From assembly GCA_037389465.1 (NCBI GenBank), contig JAZARR010000089.1, forward strand, positions 2,786,001 through 2,850,000: a stretch of DNA of 64,000 nucleotides. The letters are read 5' to 3'. Made by a program: the position numbers and the translations under genes. Below the pieces are notes generated by a model. It was not told where the DNA came from and searched no databases. It saw only the letters and a program-made list of their open reading frames with translations. Position 1 is the stretch's first letter. Every line of letters begins with the position of its first letter. This DNA is from Baylisascaris procyonis (lineage: Eukaryota; Nematoda; Chromadorea; Rhabditida; Ascarididae). Below, piece after piece: positions 8,038 through 20,098 of this stretch.

Positions 8038-8039
8038 AC

Positions 8040-9258
8040 TGTCGCGAACATTCGCGAAAGCGTTACATCTATTTACGATATCGATGCAGCCGGCGAACCG
8101 GAAATGTCGGTCAGAGAAAGCATCATGACAAACTCAAGAAGAGTAAATCACAACGAATACAGTCACTAACGCTAAATGCTAATTCATCGTTGAGCAACCA
8201 TAAAGCGAATATTTGTTTACGATATCGATGCAGCTAAAGAGCCGGAGATATTAATATTCGCGAAAGCGCTGCGTTTGTTTACAATACCGATGCAGCTGGA
8301 GAGCGGGAGATATCAATCGAAGACGGCATCATGAATGGCATAAGAAGAGCAAGTCACGACGAATACATTGACTATCGCTAATTGCTAAGACACCGATCTA
8401 TGAAACCAGATACGCCGCTCATAACGCCCTCAACAGTTCACGCCTCTCACAAGCTTTAATTGATCATTCAACTCGCCCAATGACCGACAGTGAAGACGCA
8501 TTGGGCTCAGCTTCTCATATATGTCGATCGAATTCTTCATTCAACTCTTAGCTTGTGTACTTGTTCAGTTAATCCCCTTGTAAAAACTGTTCATGCGATT
8601 TCTGTTACGAATGGTCATTGGACCAACAATCTCTCTACTCCAGATATTAGCCTTTGCTAGACCTATTTGAAGTGCCAACGATTCGCTATATCATGTGTAT
8701 TTGTTGTGTCGCATATCGCTTCATTGTTTACTCGAATATAAGGTTTAATTACCCAAGTTTGAGGTCCGACGGGTGGCGAGCCCGCAGTACCAAGTAATCA
8801 AACTTGGGACGAAAACGGTGACCGATCCAGAAGGGGCACAAGTGGACGAGCCCGCGATCAGACCTGTTTAAGACTTTCGATATTTCGAGTTCTCTTTTAT
8901 CCAGTTCGAACGACCCGATATTCATTTATAGCGAACAAACAGCTAAACGAAGAGAGCAAAACTCTCACCCATATTTCGAGACTCTCGCGATAAAAGGAGC
9001 AAACCCCGCTTTGTGTGGCAAATATACGGGAGGTCAAATCTTGATTGTCACATTGTGCCATTGAAACGACGAACTTGTATTGTGAAGCTGTTGTATTATA
9101 ACCTCATCTGTATTCGTGCTTACTCGTTCATAAACACATAATACGATTGTGTTTTTACTTGTGTACTCGCGGGGGAGCCAACCGACCAGTGGAGTACATC
9201 GACTCCCAACGACTCCCGACCACACCACCAACCACCATACTAACTGCTGTTCGCTACA
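8040..9258 (+). repeat. Putative 5' LTR / leader region of E2
   Basis: Counterpart of 856-2074, with TG...CA ends and TGGTGCGTCTGG directly after. Inference as for E1. Confidence 0.4.
8742..8763 (+). other. Sense SL1 leader sequence inside E2
   Basis: Identical to the E1 motif, including the following GTCCGACGGG and the downstream pairing partner. Confidence 0.9.
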
Positions 9259-9324
9259 TGGTGCGTCTGGTAACCACGAATTGAACCTGTCGATTGCTTG
9301 GCAAACGCAACCTTACGAATCAAA

Positions 9325-11169
9325 ATGTCAAAGGCTTTTCGCAAAGCAATTTCAATTGAGAACCGCTCCCTCGTTGGGCTCATCCAGGAAGCACGCGAGT
9401 TCACAGTTAACCAACCCGACGCGCAGCTCCCCTTCGATGATCAAATAGCTGCTCGTGATCAACAAAGGCGCAAATTCCTCAATCACCGAACCCGAATCGA
9501 ACAACGCATCATCTCTATTACACGCCATCATGACAGATGGCTGACCTTTCTGGAAACGACCGGAAAAGCAGCGGAAGAAATAGCCTTTTACGACCAAGTG
9601 ACGAATGATCCGGACAATTTCCTCGAAGTCCTAATCACTGCGTCAGACACCAACGCGAACTTGACTTCACATATCGACTACATCACCGACATCATTGCAG
9701 CAGCAACTGCACGCCATACCGCTAACTCACCTCTCACTCAACCTCAACAGGTACTCTCTCCGGAATCCACTAATCGAGCGATACACGACATACGCCTACC
9801 GAAATTGCAACTCAAACCATTTTACGGCGATTTAGCAAAATGGCCACAATTCAAAGCCACCTTTCAGTCAGCAGTCGGCAATAATCCCAATCTCTCGCCG
9901 ATCCAGAAACTTAACTATCTCCTGAATTCACTCGAAGGCGCAGCCGCACGTGCCGTTACAGGCTACGCACTTTCACCAGAAAACTACGACATAGTCTGGA
10001 ATGCCCTTGAACAGCAATTTGGTTCTTCCGACGCGATCATCAATTCTCTCTATACACAACTTGAAAATCTGCCAAAAGCAGATCGCGATATCCGATCAAT
10101 AGTGGACGAACTCGAATGTATCCTACGACAACTGGAAACTCAAGGTGAAAACTTCGAAACCCGAATGATTCATCGTACAATCGAGAAGAAATTACCCCAC
10201 TGGGTCCTTCTACACCTTGAAGACGAAAAAGAAAAGTTAACGTGCTGGTCAGTACAGACACTTCGCGAAACTCTCCGCAAACTCGCGCTTAAGCGAGAGA
10301 AAGTGCAAGGAACTTATCGAGACCAAGACGCTTCTCGTCCAAACACCAACGTTCCACGATCCGATCATCCAACTACAGCCCGGTCTGTAATCCGCTCAAC
10401 CCCACGCCAACCGTCTCGCCCTAGCTACACCAATAAATCATCCTATATTTCTGCATTCCCCGTCTCGACCCGATCACAGCCACTCACCAAAGTAGCCCCA
10501 CAGTCACTACATTGTGCTTTCTGTGGGGACGGGCACTGGAGCGACCAGTGCAAGAAATATGCAACGGCCCAAGAACGTACACAGAGGGCAATAGCGAAAA
10601 GGCTTTGCTTCAATTGCCTACGAGAAGGCCATGGAACAAGAAACTGCCCAAAAAAGAAGGAATGCTTCTACTGCAAAAGGCAAGGACATTGCGCCGCGTT
10701 ATGCAAACAACGTGCAACGCCAATGCAGCAGTTTTCGCCTACGCGCACACGAGTGCAAGCAGCGAATACAACTAAAGAAGAATCAAATAGCGCTAACGAA
10801 ACAAAAAGCGACGAGGAAATCAAAATGATCGCAACGACAGTAATCCGCAGCAAGGATCCGCACGAAACGACAAGAGGAGACGCGAAATCAGCGACACTAC
10901 TTCTATGTAAGGAAGTATTGGTGTCGAATGTGAACGACCCGCGACGCGCAGCCGTAGTGACTGCATTTTTCGACTCAGGGTGTCAAGGCACCTTTGTGAC
11001 CAACGAGCTGGTAAAGAAGCTACAGTTGGAAACGAGCTCGTCGCAAAAGCTAACGATATGCGGATTCGGAAGCAAGAATCCGACAACGTACGAATCGAAG
11101 CAAGTAGCGCTCAATATCCATCTGATGAATGGCTCGACGAAGCGAATAGAGGCGAAATCTATGGAATGA
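9325..11169 (+). CDS. gag-pr: Gag-protease polyprotein (E2)
   Basis: 614 residues with the same domains, three knuckles and DSG motif as in E1, and the same TGA inside the protease. It reads GENFETRM where E1 and E4 read GENLETRM. Confidence 0.92.
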   Translation: MSKAFRKAISIENRSLVGLIQEAREFTVNQPDAQLPFDDQIAARDQQRRKFLNHRTRIEQRIISITRHHDRWLTFLETTGKAAEEIAFYDQVTNDPDNFLEVLITASDTNANLTSHIDYITDIIAAATARHTANSPLTQPQQVLSPESTNRAIHDIRLPKLQLKPFYGDLAKWPQFKATFQSAVGNNPNLSPIQKLNYLLNSLEGAAARAVTGYALSPENYDIVWNALEQQFGSSDAIINSLYTQLENLPKADRDIRSIVDELECILRQLETQGENFETRMIHRTIEKKLPHWVLLHLEDEKEKLTCWSVQTLRETLRKLALKREKVQGTYRDQDASRPNTNVPRSDHPTTARSVIRSTPRQPSRPSYTNKSSYISAFPVSTRSQPLTKVAPQSLHCAFCGDGHWSDQCKKYATAQERTQRAIAKRLCFNCLREGHGTRNCPKKKECFYCKRQGHCAALCKQRATPMQQFSPTRTRVQAANTTKEESNSANETKSDEEIKMIATTVIRSKDPHETTRGDAKSATLLLCKEVLVSNVNDPRRAAVVTAFFDSGCQGTFVTNELVKKLQLETSSSQKLTICGFGSKNPTTYESKQVALNIHLMNGSTKRIEAKSME

Positions 11170-12952
11170 ATTACGCAAAAGATTCAAACTGTCGACCTAA
11201 CTCGAGAAGACTTGGACGGCCTCGAGCAGCAAAAAGCAACAAAGCTGACATTGCCTACGAAGTGGAAAGCGCCGAGTGTGGTGATCGGCATCGATTATTA
11301 TCACCAGTTTTTCAATGGGGACGCGAAACATTTGAATTCAGGATTCGAACTGATCGACTCAGAAGTGGGTGCAATGGTCGCTGGGAGAGGACGCATGAAA
11401 AATGCAAGCGGCGACAAGAGAAGACACACGCAAGCAATCAACCTAATCGCCTCGCTTCAAGTGAGCGCTGACGACAACTCGATGACCCACGGAGATGATA
11501 GAAGACAATTCGAGCCGGGAGATCCTCACTTGGAACGAGAAGATCCCAAAGACGAGGACGAACTTGAAAATCCCGAAGACAGCTTGAAATGCCATATCGC
11601 GACAACCGAGATAACAGAAGAACGCAACGCAGCGGCGAAAAGGAAGAACGCGAAGAAGTCGACAATAAGGATCAGTAAGGGCAGCAACATTCGTTTCTTC
11701 CTACTCATGAATGTTATGATCATGTTCAGGCCGAACCTCGAAACGTCGACAGCAGCCCCGACGATTAGAGGACAATTTTGTCCGATGGGATCAGCATTGA
11801 CTGCGTATATACCCCTACCGGTCGACCATGACTGCTCCAGGAAAACCGAGTCACGGATCCAGAAGGCAAACGTGACAGTGTACAGGAAACAGTTTGTCAG
11901 AATGAACGCCAGTTACTGTTCCCGAACGCAACGAACTGTATGCACTGATGCTCTTCTGCGCTGGCATCTCAGCGTAGCAGGCGATAACACGAATACGACA
12001 CGAGTACCGGCAGATACTTGCAACGAAATGGCTGTGGACAAGACGGTCTATGGTCAACCTCTTTACAAGAAAAGCAAGCATCAGTGGAGTACGAACAACC
12101 CCGTCACCTATAGCTATGGATGGATTGGGCAGCGTTGTACGACAACGACGAACTACTACTTCGAAGAAGGAGAGATAGTAGTCCAAGACGGCTCGCACAT
12201 TTTGACCGACCTGGCCGTCTCCTGTTCCTTTCAAGGAGGCAAGTGCATCACCCCAACAGCGACGATACTGTGGAATCCTGCACCAACTCAAACATCGCTG
12301 CCACTACCACCAGCAGGGACGATTCGAAGCATATCTAACAGAAGATCGAGTACTCATCGAAGCCCTACAAGAGGTTTTCGTGAAATCGAGAAATCAATCC
12401 GCTATCGATCAACACTGCAGTTTTGACCGACCGTGGAAAATGGAAAACGGTGTGATCCTGACCTTGGGATCTCCTGCGATGGACCAGAACGACACAGCAA
12501 ACGAAGTGAAAGCATTTCTGCTGGAACAAGGAGATCCAGCACCTGATCCGGAAAACACACGTTTTCAGTACCTTTATCAGCGTCTGAAGGAAATGAACGG
12601 ACGCCATATCGAGGAAGCTTTTCAGCGCATATGCAACAATCGAAATCGAATAAATACAATCGTGCGATGGATCAGTGGAAAAGATCCAGCCTACATCGCG
12701 AGGATGCTAACGAACCGAACAGACATAACTGGTGAGGCAGTCGAAGGAGGGATACTCATCTCGAAATGCATCCATCAGCCTTCCGATGGGGCAGAAAACG
12801 TTAAACGAGAAAAAGGGGATCCGATCTTCAATAAGCAGGTCATCCAAGCCCTTGAACAACGAAAAGCCTACTGGACGACGACAGTACTGGATCGAGCCCT
12901 GAGCGGAGGCCAACAGGCCTCCGCTCAGGGCTTCAAGCCACAATGCCGATAG
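11170..12952 (+). pseudogene. Protease C-terminus plus envelope-like region, broken frame (E2)
   Basis: As in E1: an extra T at 12279 shifts the frame, giving a stop at 12424-12426. The remainder is open in the other frame to a TAG in the SL1 remnant (12950-12952). Confidence 0.55.
12897..12930. repeat. Terminal perfect hairpin of E2
   Basis: Identical to the hairpin ending E1. Confidence 0.9.
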
Positions 12953-13001
12953 AGGCAATGAGCTGAGACGCGGGATTACCTCAAACTTGGGTAATTAAAC
13001 C
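12931..13001 (-). pseudogene. SL1: SL1 RNA gene, 3'-truncated by E2
   Basis: Canonical leader at 12980-13001; Sm site and 3' hairpin absent. Confidence 0.9.
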
Positions 13002-13358
13002 GGAGAAAGAGAGGCCACTATCGACGAGTGCGCAAGCGTAAACCACATTGAATAATTTGGCGTCCCTAACGTCAAATAAACGCGATAAAAGATGTTCACC
13101 AATATCGAATAAAGTTGAAAAAATAAATTCGCTAGCATCGAAAACGTAAGAAAAAATCTCCTCTACTAGCGGCGGCGAGTGTATTTGAGAAAAAATTTCC
13201 CTTGAACTGAGTATAATACTTCGAGAAATATAAACTATCGCAATGTTTCTCATTAATATTTGCGGCCGTAGAAATTTTTACGATCTCCAATTTCACCACA
13301 TCATTAGACGATTATTGCTCATTAATAGGCATATTTTTTAAAGAGTGAAAAAAGTTCC

Positions 13359-13477
13359 GCTTACAGAAACCTGGGATTCCCAAGCCGTCTCCGATCCAAG
13401 TAGTAACCAGGCTCAACGTTGCTTAACTTGACAGATCGGACGGGATGTCGTGCTTTCAAGGTGGTATGGCCGTAAGC
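13359..13477 (-). rRNA. 5S ribosomal RNA, variant
   Basis: 119-nt variant with ACAGAAACC and AGTAGTAACC, same as 6175-6293. Confidence 0.88.
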
Positions 13478-13770
13478 ACATAAACCGATAATATTTCACA
13501 ATTATCAATACGTACACCACATAAGAGATAGCGCCTATCTATCTAGCATAACTGAAGAGTAAATTTTAAATAGCAATCAAAATGAGTGAAAACATCTGAA
13601 GTGAAAATTCTAACAGGGAAAATTTGACTTATTTTACGAGTTTTCACTATTCGCATTAATGCGTTGTTTTTTTTTACTTGCCTATTCATATACGTTTATT
13701 TCGATGTGTTTCAGCACATTTTAAGCACATCGATTGCGTTGCGCGCTTACGTTGAACGTTGAAGATTAGT

Positions 13771-13875
13771 GCTTCGCCATAAGGCAAAGCGTTCCAAAAT
13801 TCTTCTTCAAGCCACAATGCCGATAGAGGCAATGAGCTGGAACACGGGATTACCTCAAACTTGGGTAATTAAACC
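13771..13875 (-). ncRNA. SL1: SL1 spliced-leader RNA
   Basis: Canonical leader; all SL RNA parts present. Confidence 0.95.
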
Positions 13876-14233
13876 GGAGAAAGAGACGCCACTATCGACG
13901 AGTGCGCAAGCGTAAACCACATTGAATAATTTGGCGTCCCTAACGTCAAATAAACTCGATAAAAGATGTTCACCAATACCGAATAAAGTTGAAAAAATAA
14001 ATTCGCTAGCATCGAAAACGTAAGAAAAAAATCTCCTCTACTAGCGGCGGCGAGTGTATTTGAGAAAAAATTTCCCTTGAACTGAGTATAATACTTCGAG
14101 AAATATAAACTATCGCAATGTTTCTCATTAATATTTGCGGCCGTAGAAATTTTTACGATCTCCAATTTCACCACATCATTAGACGATTATTGCTCATTAA
14201 TAGGCATATTTTTTAAAGAGTGAAAAAAGTTCC

Positions 14234-14351
14234 GCTTACACCACCTGGGATTCCCAAGCCGTCTCCGATCCAAGTACTAACCAGGCCCAACGCTGCTTAA
14301 CTCGACAGATCGGACGGGATGTCGTGCTTTCAAGGTGGTATGGCCGTAAGC
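14234..14351 (-). rRNA. 5S ribosomal RNA
   Basis: 118 nt, ACACCACC and AACTCGACAG variant. Confidence 0.93.
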
Positions 14352-14644
14352 ACATAAACTGATAATATTTCACAATTATCAATAGGTACACCACGTAAGA
14401 GATAGCGCCTATCTATCTAGCATAATTGAAGAGTGAATTTTAAATAGCAATCAAAATGAGTGAAAACATCTGAAGTGAAAATTCTAACAGGGAAAATTTG
14501 ACTTATTTTACGAGTTTTCACTATTCGCATTAATGCGTTGTTTTTTTTTACTTGCCTATTCATATACGTTTATTTCGATGTGTTTCAGCACATTTTAAGC
14601 ACATCGATTGCGTTGCGCGCTTACGTTGAACGTTGAAGATTAGT

Positions 14645-14749
14645 GCTTCGCCATAAGGCAAAGCGTTCCAAAATTCTTCTTCAAGCCACAATGCCGATAG
14701 AGGCAATGAGCTGGAACACGGGATTACCTCAAACTTGGGTAATTAAACC
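14645..14749 (-). ncRNA. SL1: SL1 spliced-leader RNA
   Basis: Canonical leader, Sm site and 3' hairpin. Confidence 0.95.
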
Positions 14750-15106
14750 GGAGAAAGAGACGCCACTATCGACGAGTGCGCAAGCGTAAACCACATTGAA
14801 TAATTTGGCGTCCCTAACGTCAAATAAACTCGATAAAAGATGTTCACCAATACCGAATAAAGTTGAAAAAATAAATTCGCTAGCATCGAAAACGTAAGAA
14901 AAAATCTCCTCTACTAGCGGCGGCGAGTGTATTTGAGAAAAAATTTCCCTTGAACTGAGTATAATACTTCGAGAAATATAAACTATCGCAATGTTTCTCA
15001 TTAATATTTGCGGCCGTAGAAATTTTTACGATCTCCAATTTCACCACATCATTAGACGATTATTGCTCATTAATAGGCATATTTTTTAAAGAGTGAAAAA
15101 AGTTCC

Positions 15107-15224
15107 GCTTACACCACCTGGGATTCCCAAGCCGTCTCCGATCCAAGTACTAACCAGGCCCAACGCTGCTTAACTCGACAGATCGGACGGGATGTCGTGC
15201 TTTCAAGGTGGTATGGCCGTAAGC
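15107..15224 (-). rRNA. 5S ribosomal RNA
   Basis: 118 nt, same variant as the preceding copy. Confidence 0.93.
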
Positions 15225-15517
15225 ACATAAACTGATAATATTTCACAATTATCAATAGGTACACCACGTAAGAGATAGCGCCTATCTATCTAGCATAACT
15301 GAAGAGTAAATTTTAAATAGCAATCAAAATGAGTGAAAACATCTGAAGTGAAAATTCTAACAGGGAAAATTTGACTTATTTTACGAGTTTTCACTATTCG
15401 CATTAATGCGTTGTTTTTTTTTACTTGCCTATTCATATACGTTTATTTCGATGTGTTTCAGCACATTTTAAGCACATCGATTGCGTTGCGCGCTTACGTT
15501 GAACGTTGAAGATTAGT

Positions 15518-15622
15518 GCTTCGCCACAAGGCAAAGCGTTCCAAAATTTTTCTTCAAGCCACAATGCCGATAGAGGCAATGAGCTGAAACACGGGATTAC
15601 CTCAAACTTGGGTAATTAAACC
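15518..15622 (-). ncRNA. SL1: SL1 spliced-leader RNA
   Basis: Canonical leader. The 3' hairpin loop has CACAAGG in place of CATAAGG on the plus strand. Confidence 0.95.
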
Positions 15623-15978
15623 GGAGAAAGAGACGCCACTATCGACGAGTGCGCAAGCGTAAACCACATTGAATAATTTGGCGTCCCTAACGTCAAATAA
15701 ACTCGATAAAAGATGTTCACCAATACCGAATAAAGTTGAAAAAATAAATTCGCTAGCATCGAAAACGTAAGAAAAAATCTCCTCTACTAGCGGCGGCGAG
15801 TGTATTTGAGAAAAAATTTCCCTTGAACTGGGTATAATACTTCGAGAAATATAAACTATCGCAATGTTTCTCATTAATATTTGCGGCCGTAGAAATTTTT
15901 ACGATCTCCAATTTCACCACATCATTAGCGATTATTGCTCATTAATAGGCATATTTTTTAAAGAGTGAAAAAAGTTTC

Positions 15979-16096
15979 GCTTACAGCACCTGGGATTCCC
16001 AAGCCGTCTCCGATCCAAGTACTAACCAGGCCCAACGTTGCTTAACTTGACAGATCGGACGGGATGTCGTGCTTTCAACGTGGTATGGCCGTAAGC
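15979..16096 (-). rRNA. 5S ribosomal RNA
   Basis: 118 nt, near the array majority sequence (CGTTGCTT). Confidence 0.95.
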
Positions 16097-16386
16097 ACTT
16101 AAACTGATAATATTTCACAATTATCAATACGTACACCACATAATAGTTGGTGCCTATCTATCTAGCATAATTGAAGAGTGAATTTTAAATAGCAAGCAAA
16201 ATGAGCCAAAACATCTGAAGTGAAAATTCTAAGAGGGAAAATTTGACTTATTTTACGAGTTTTCACTATTCGCATTAATGCATTTTTTTTTGCTTGCCTA
16301 TTCATACACGTTTATTTCGATGTGTTTCAGCACATTTTAAGCACATGGATTGAGTTGCGCGCTTACGTTGAACTTTGAAGATTAGT

Positions 16387-16491
16387 GCTTCGCCATAAGG
16401 CAAAGCGTTCCAAAATTTTTCTTCAAGCCACAATGCCGATAGAGGCAATGAGCTGAAACGCGGGATTACCTCAAACTTGGGTAATTAAACC
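16387..16491 (-). ncRNA. SL1: SL1 spliced-leader RNA
   Basis: Canonical leader; flank type GACGTCACTCTC of the unit preceding an element. Confidence 0.95.
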
Positions 16492-16848
16492 GGAGAAGGA
16501 GACGTCACTCTCGACGAGTGCGCAAGCGTAAACCACATTGAATAATTTGGCGTCCCTAACGTCAAATAAACTCGATAAAAGATGTTCACCAATATCGAAT
16601 AAAGTTGAAAAAATAAATTCGCTAGCATCGAAAACGTAAGAAAAAATCTCCTCTACTAGCGGCGGCGAGTGTATTTGAGAAAAAATTTCCCTTGAACTGG
16701 GTATAATACTTCGAGAAATATAAACTATCGCAATGTTTCTCATTAATATTTGCGGCCGTAGAAATTTTTACGATCTCCAATTTCACCACATCATTAGACG
16801 ATTATTGCTCATTAATAGGCATATTTTTTAAAGAGTGAAAAAAGTTTC

Positions 16849-16966
16849 GCTTACAGCACCTGGGATTCCCAAGCCGTCTCCGATCCAAGTACTAACCAGG
16901 CCCAACGTCGCTTAACTTGACAGATCGGACGGGATGTCGTGCTTTCAACGTGGTATGGCCGTAAGC
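16849..16966 (-). rRNA. 5S ribosomal RNA
   Basis: 118 nt, CGTCGCTT variant; E3 adjoins its 5' end. Confidence 0.95.
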
Positions 16967-16968
16967 AC

Positions 16969-18187
16969 TGTCGCGAACATTCGCGAAAGCGTTACATCTA
17001 TTTACGATATCGATGCAGCCGGCGAACCGGAAATGTCGGTCAGAGAAAGCATCATGACTAACTTAAGAAGAGTAAATCACAACGAATGCAGTCACTAACG
17101 CTAAATGCTAATTCATCGTTGAGCAACCATAAAGCGAATATTTGTTTACGATATCGATGCAGCTAAAGAGCCGGAGATATTAATATTCGCGAAAGCGCTA
17201 CGTTTGTTTACAATACCGATGCAGCTGGAGAGCGGGAGATATCAATCGAAGACGGCATCATGAATGGCATAAGAAGAGCAAGTCACGACGAATACATTGA
17301 CTATCGCTAATTGCTAAGACACCGATCTATGAAACCAGATACGCCGCTCATAACGCCCTCAACAGTTCACGCCTCTCACAAGCTTTAATTGATCATTCAA
17401 CTCGCCCAATGACCGACAGTGAAGACGCATTGGGCTCAGCTTCTCATATATGTCGATCGAATTCTTCATTCAACTCTTAGCTTGTGTACTTGTTCAGTTA
17501 ATCCCCTTGTAAAAACTGTTCATGCGATTTCTGTTACGAATGGTCATTGGACCAACAATCTCTCTACTCCAGATATTAGCCTTTGCTAGACCTATTTGAA
17601 GTGCCAACGATTCGCTATATCATGTGTATTTGTTGTGTCGCATATCGCTTCATTGTTTACTCGAATATAAGGTTTAATTACCCAAGTTTGAGGTCCGACG
17701 GGTGGCGAGCCCGCAGTACCAAGTAATCAAACTTGGGACGAAAACGGTGACCGATCCAGAAGGGGCACAAGTGGACGAGCCCGCGATCAGACCTGTTTAA
17801 GACTTTCGATATTTCGAGTTCTCTTTTATCCAGTTCGAACGACCCGATATTCATTTATAGCGAACAAACAGCTAAACGAAGAGAGCAAAACTCTCACCCA
17901 TATTTCGAGACTCTCGCGATAAAAGGAGCAAACCCCGCTTTGTGTGGCAAATATACGGGAGGTCAAATCTTGATTGTCACATTGTGCCATTGAAACGACG
18001 AACTTGTATTGTGAAGCTGTTGTATTATAACCTCATCTGTATTCGTGCTTACTCGTTCATAAACACATAATACGATTGTGTTTTTACTTGTGTACTCGCG
18101 GGGGAGCCAACCGACCAGTGGAGTACATCGACTCCCAACGACTCCCGACCACACCACCAACCACCATACTAACTGCTGTTCGCTACA
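16969..18187 (+). repeat. Putative 5' LTR / leader region of E3
   Basis: Counterpart of 856-2074. The following TGG is mutated to TGA here, which would weaken a primer-binding role in this copy. Confidence 0.38.
17671..17692 (+). other. Sense SL1 leader sequence inside E3
   Basis: Identical 22-nt leader plus GT; downstream pairing segment conserved. Confidence 0.9.
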
Positions 18188-18253
18188 TGATGCGTCTGGT
18201 AACCACGAATTGAACCTGTCGATTGCTTGGCAAACGCAACCTTACGAATCAAA

Positions 18254-20098
18254 ATGTCAAAGGCTTTTCGCAAAGCAATTTCAATTGAGAACCGCTCCCT
18301 CGTTGGGCTCATCCAGGAAGCACGCGAGTTCACAGTTAACCAACCCGACGCGCAGCTCCCCTTCGATGATCAAATAGCTGCTCGTGATCAACAAAGGCGC
18401 AAATTCCTCAATCACCGAACCCGAATCGAACAACGCATCATCTCTATTACACGCCATCATGACAGATGGCTGACCTTTCTGGAAACGACCGGAAAAGCAG
18501 CGGAAGAAATAGCCTTTTACGACCAAGTGACGAATGATCCGGACAATTTCCTCGAAGTCCTAATCACTGCGTCAGACACCAACGCGAACTTGACTTCACA
18601 TATCGACTACATCACCGACATCATTGCAGCAGCAACTGCACGCCATACCGCTAACTCACCTCTCACTCAACCTCAACAGGTACTCTCTCCGGAATCCACT
18701 AATCGAGCGATACACGACATACGCCTACCGAAATTGCAACTCAAACCATTTTACGGCGATTTAGCAAAATGGCCACAATTCAAAGCCACCTTTCAGTCAG
18801 CAGTCGGCAATAATCCCAATCTCTCGCCGATCCAGAAACTTAACTATCTCCTGAATTCACTCGAAGGCGCAGCCGCACGTGCCGTTACAGGCTACGCACT
18901 TTCACCAGAAAACTACGACATAGTCTGGAATGCCCTTGAACAGCAATTTGGTTCTTCCGACGCGATCATCAATTCTCTCTATACACAACTTGAAAATCTG
19001 CCAAAAGCAGATCGCGATATCCGATCAATAGTGGACGAACTCGAATGTATCCTACGACAACTGGAAACTCAAGGTGAAAACTTCGAAACCCGAATGATTC
19101 ATCGTACAATCGAGAAGAAATTACCCCACTGGGTCCTTCTACACCTTGAAGACGAAAAAGAAAAGTTAACGTGCTGGTCAGTACAGACACTTCGCGAAAC
19201 TCTCCGCAAACTCGCGCTTAAGCGAGAGAAAGTGCAAGGAACTTATCGAGACCAAGACGCTTCTCGTCCAAACACCAACGTTCCACGATCCGATCATTCA
19301 ACTACAGCCCGGTCTGTAATCCGCTCAACCCCACGCCAACCGTCTCGCCCTAGCTACACCAATAAATCATCCTATATTTCTGCATTCCCCGTCTCGACCC
19401 GATCACAGCCACTCACCAAAGTAGCCCCACAGTCACTACATTGTGCTTTCTGTGGGGACGGGCACTGGAGCGACCAGTGCAAGAAATATGCAACGGCCCA
19501 AGAACGTACACAGAGGGCAATAGCGAAAAGGCTTTGCTTCAATTGCCTACGAGAAGGCCATGGAACAAGAAACTGCCCAAAAAAGAAGGAATGCTTCTAC
19601 TGCAAAAGGCAAGGACATTGCGCCGCGTTATGCAAACAACGTGCAACGCCAATGCAGCAGTTTTCGCCTACGCGCACACGAGTGCAAGCAGCGAATACAA
19701 CTAAAGAAGAATCAAATAGCGCTAACGAAACAAAAAGCGACGAGGAAATCAAAATGATCGCAACGACAGTAATCCGCAGCAAGGATCCGCACGAAACGAC
19801 AAGAGGAGACGCGAAATCAGCGACACTACTTCTATGTAAGGAAGTATTGGTGTCGAATGTGAACGACCCGCGACGCGCAGCCGTAGTGACTGCATTTTTC
19901 GACTCAGGGTGTCAAGGCACCTTTGTGACCAACGAGCTGGTAAAGAAGCTACAGTTGGAAACGAGCTCGTCGCAAAAGCTAACGATATGCGGATTCGGAA
20001 GCAAGAATCCGACAACGTACGAATCGAAGCAAGTAGCGCTCAATATCCATCTGATGAATGGCTCGACGAAGCGAATAGAGGCGAAATCTATGGAATGA
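18254..20098 (+). CDS. gag-pr: Gag-protease polyprotein (E3)
   Basis: 614 residues, same domains and TGA. Carries the Phe variant (GENFETRM) shared with E2 and a private DHSTTARS where the others read DHPTTARS. Confidence 0.92.
   Translation: MSKAFRKAISIENRSLVGLIQEAREFTVNQPDAQLPFDDQIAARDQQRRKFLNHRTRIEQRIISITRHHDRWLTFLETTGKAAEEIAFYDQVTNDPDNFLEVLITASDTNANLTSHIDYITDIIAAATARHTANSPLTQPQQVLSPESTNRAIHDIRLPKLQLKPFYGDLAKWPQFKATFQSAVGNNPNLSPIQKLNYLLNSLEGAAARAVTGYALSPENYDIVWNALEQQFGSSDAIINSLYTQLENLPKADRDIRSIVDELECILRQLETQGENFETRMIHRTIEKKLPHWVLLHLEDEKEKLTCWSVQTLRETLRKLALKREKVQGTYRDQDASRPNTNVPRSDHSTTARSVIRSTPRQPSRPSYTNKSSYISAFPVSTRSQPLTKVAPQSLHCAFCGDGHWSDQCKKYATAQERTQRAIAKRLCFNCLREGHGTRNCPKKKECFYCKRQGHCAALCKQRATPMQQFSPTRTRVQAANTTKEESNSANETKSDEEIKMIATTVIRSKDPHETTRGDAKSATLLLCKEVLVSNVNDPRRAAVVTAFFDSGCQGTFVTNELVKKLQLETSSSQKLTICGFGSKNPTTYESKQVALNIHLMNGSTKRIEAKSME

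Larger units (their letters stand above)
5747..8039 (-). repeat. 5S/SL1 array block between E1 and E2 (2293 bp)
   Basis: One partial and two whole units, with three 5S, two full SL1 and one truncated SL1. In the direction of transcription each unit is 5S, a spacer of about 357 bp, SL1 (105 nt), then a spacer of about 293 bp. The longer spacer holds the near-invariant SL1 upstream flank. The shorter spacer has a variable T run on the plus strand, the palindrome GCATTAATGC and small inverted repeats (TGATAAT/ATTATCA, AGATAG/CTATCT). Short minus-strand ORFs of about 90-100 codons recur in every unit only because the unit is repeated. Confidence 0.93.
8040..12930 (+). mobile_element. BEL/Pao-type retroelement copy E2
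   Basis: Same length, junctions, TGA and frameshift as E1. The few differences include a small cluster near 8127-8160 and at 8270, and a Leu-to-Phe change in Gag. So few changes over 4.9 kb imply recent shared amplification. Confidence 0.85.
12931..16968 (-). repeat. 5S/SL1 array block between E2 and E3 (4038 bp)
   Basis: One partial and four whole units (five 5S, four full SL1, one truncated SL1). First and last units match those of the E1-E2 block; the extra units lie in the middle. Confidence 0.93.

Noticed and set aside
8010..8237. Plus-strand 75-codon ORF spanning the 5S/E2 junction
   Set aside because: Spans an rRNA gene and repeat DNA; exists only in E2 because of a few substitutions.
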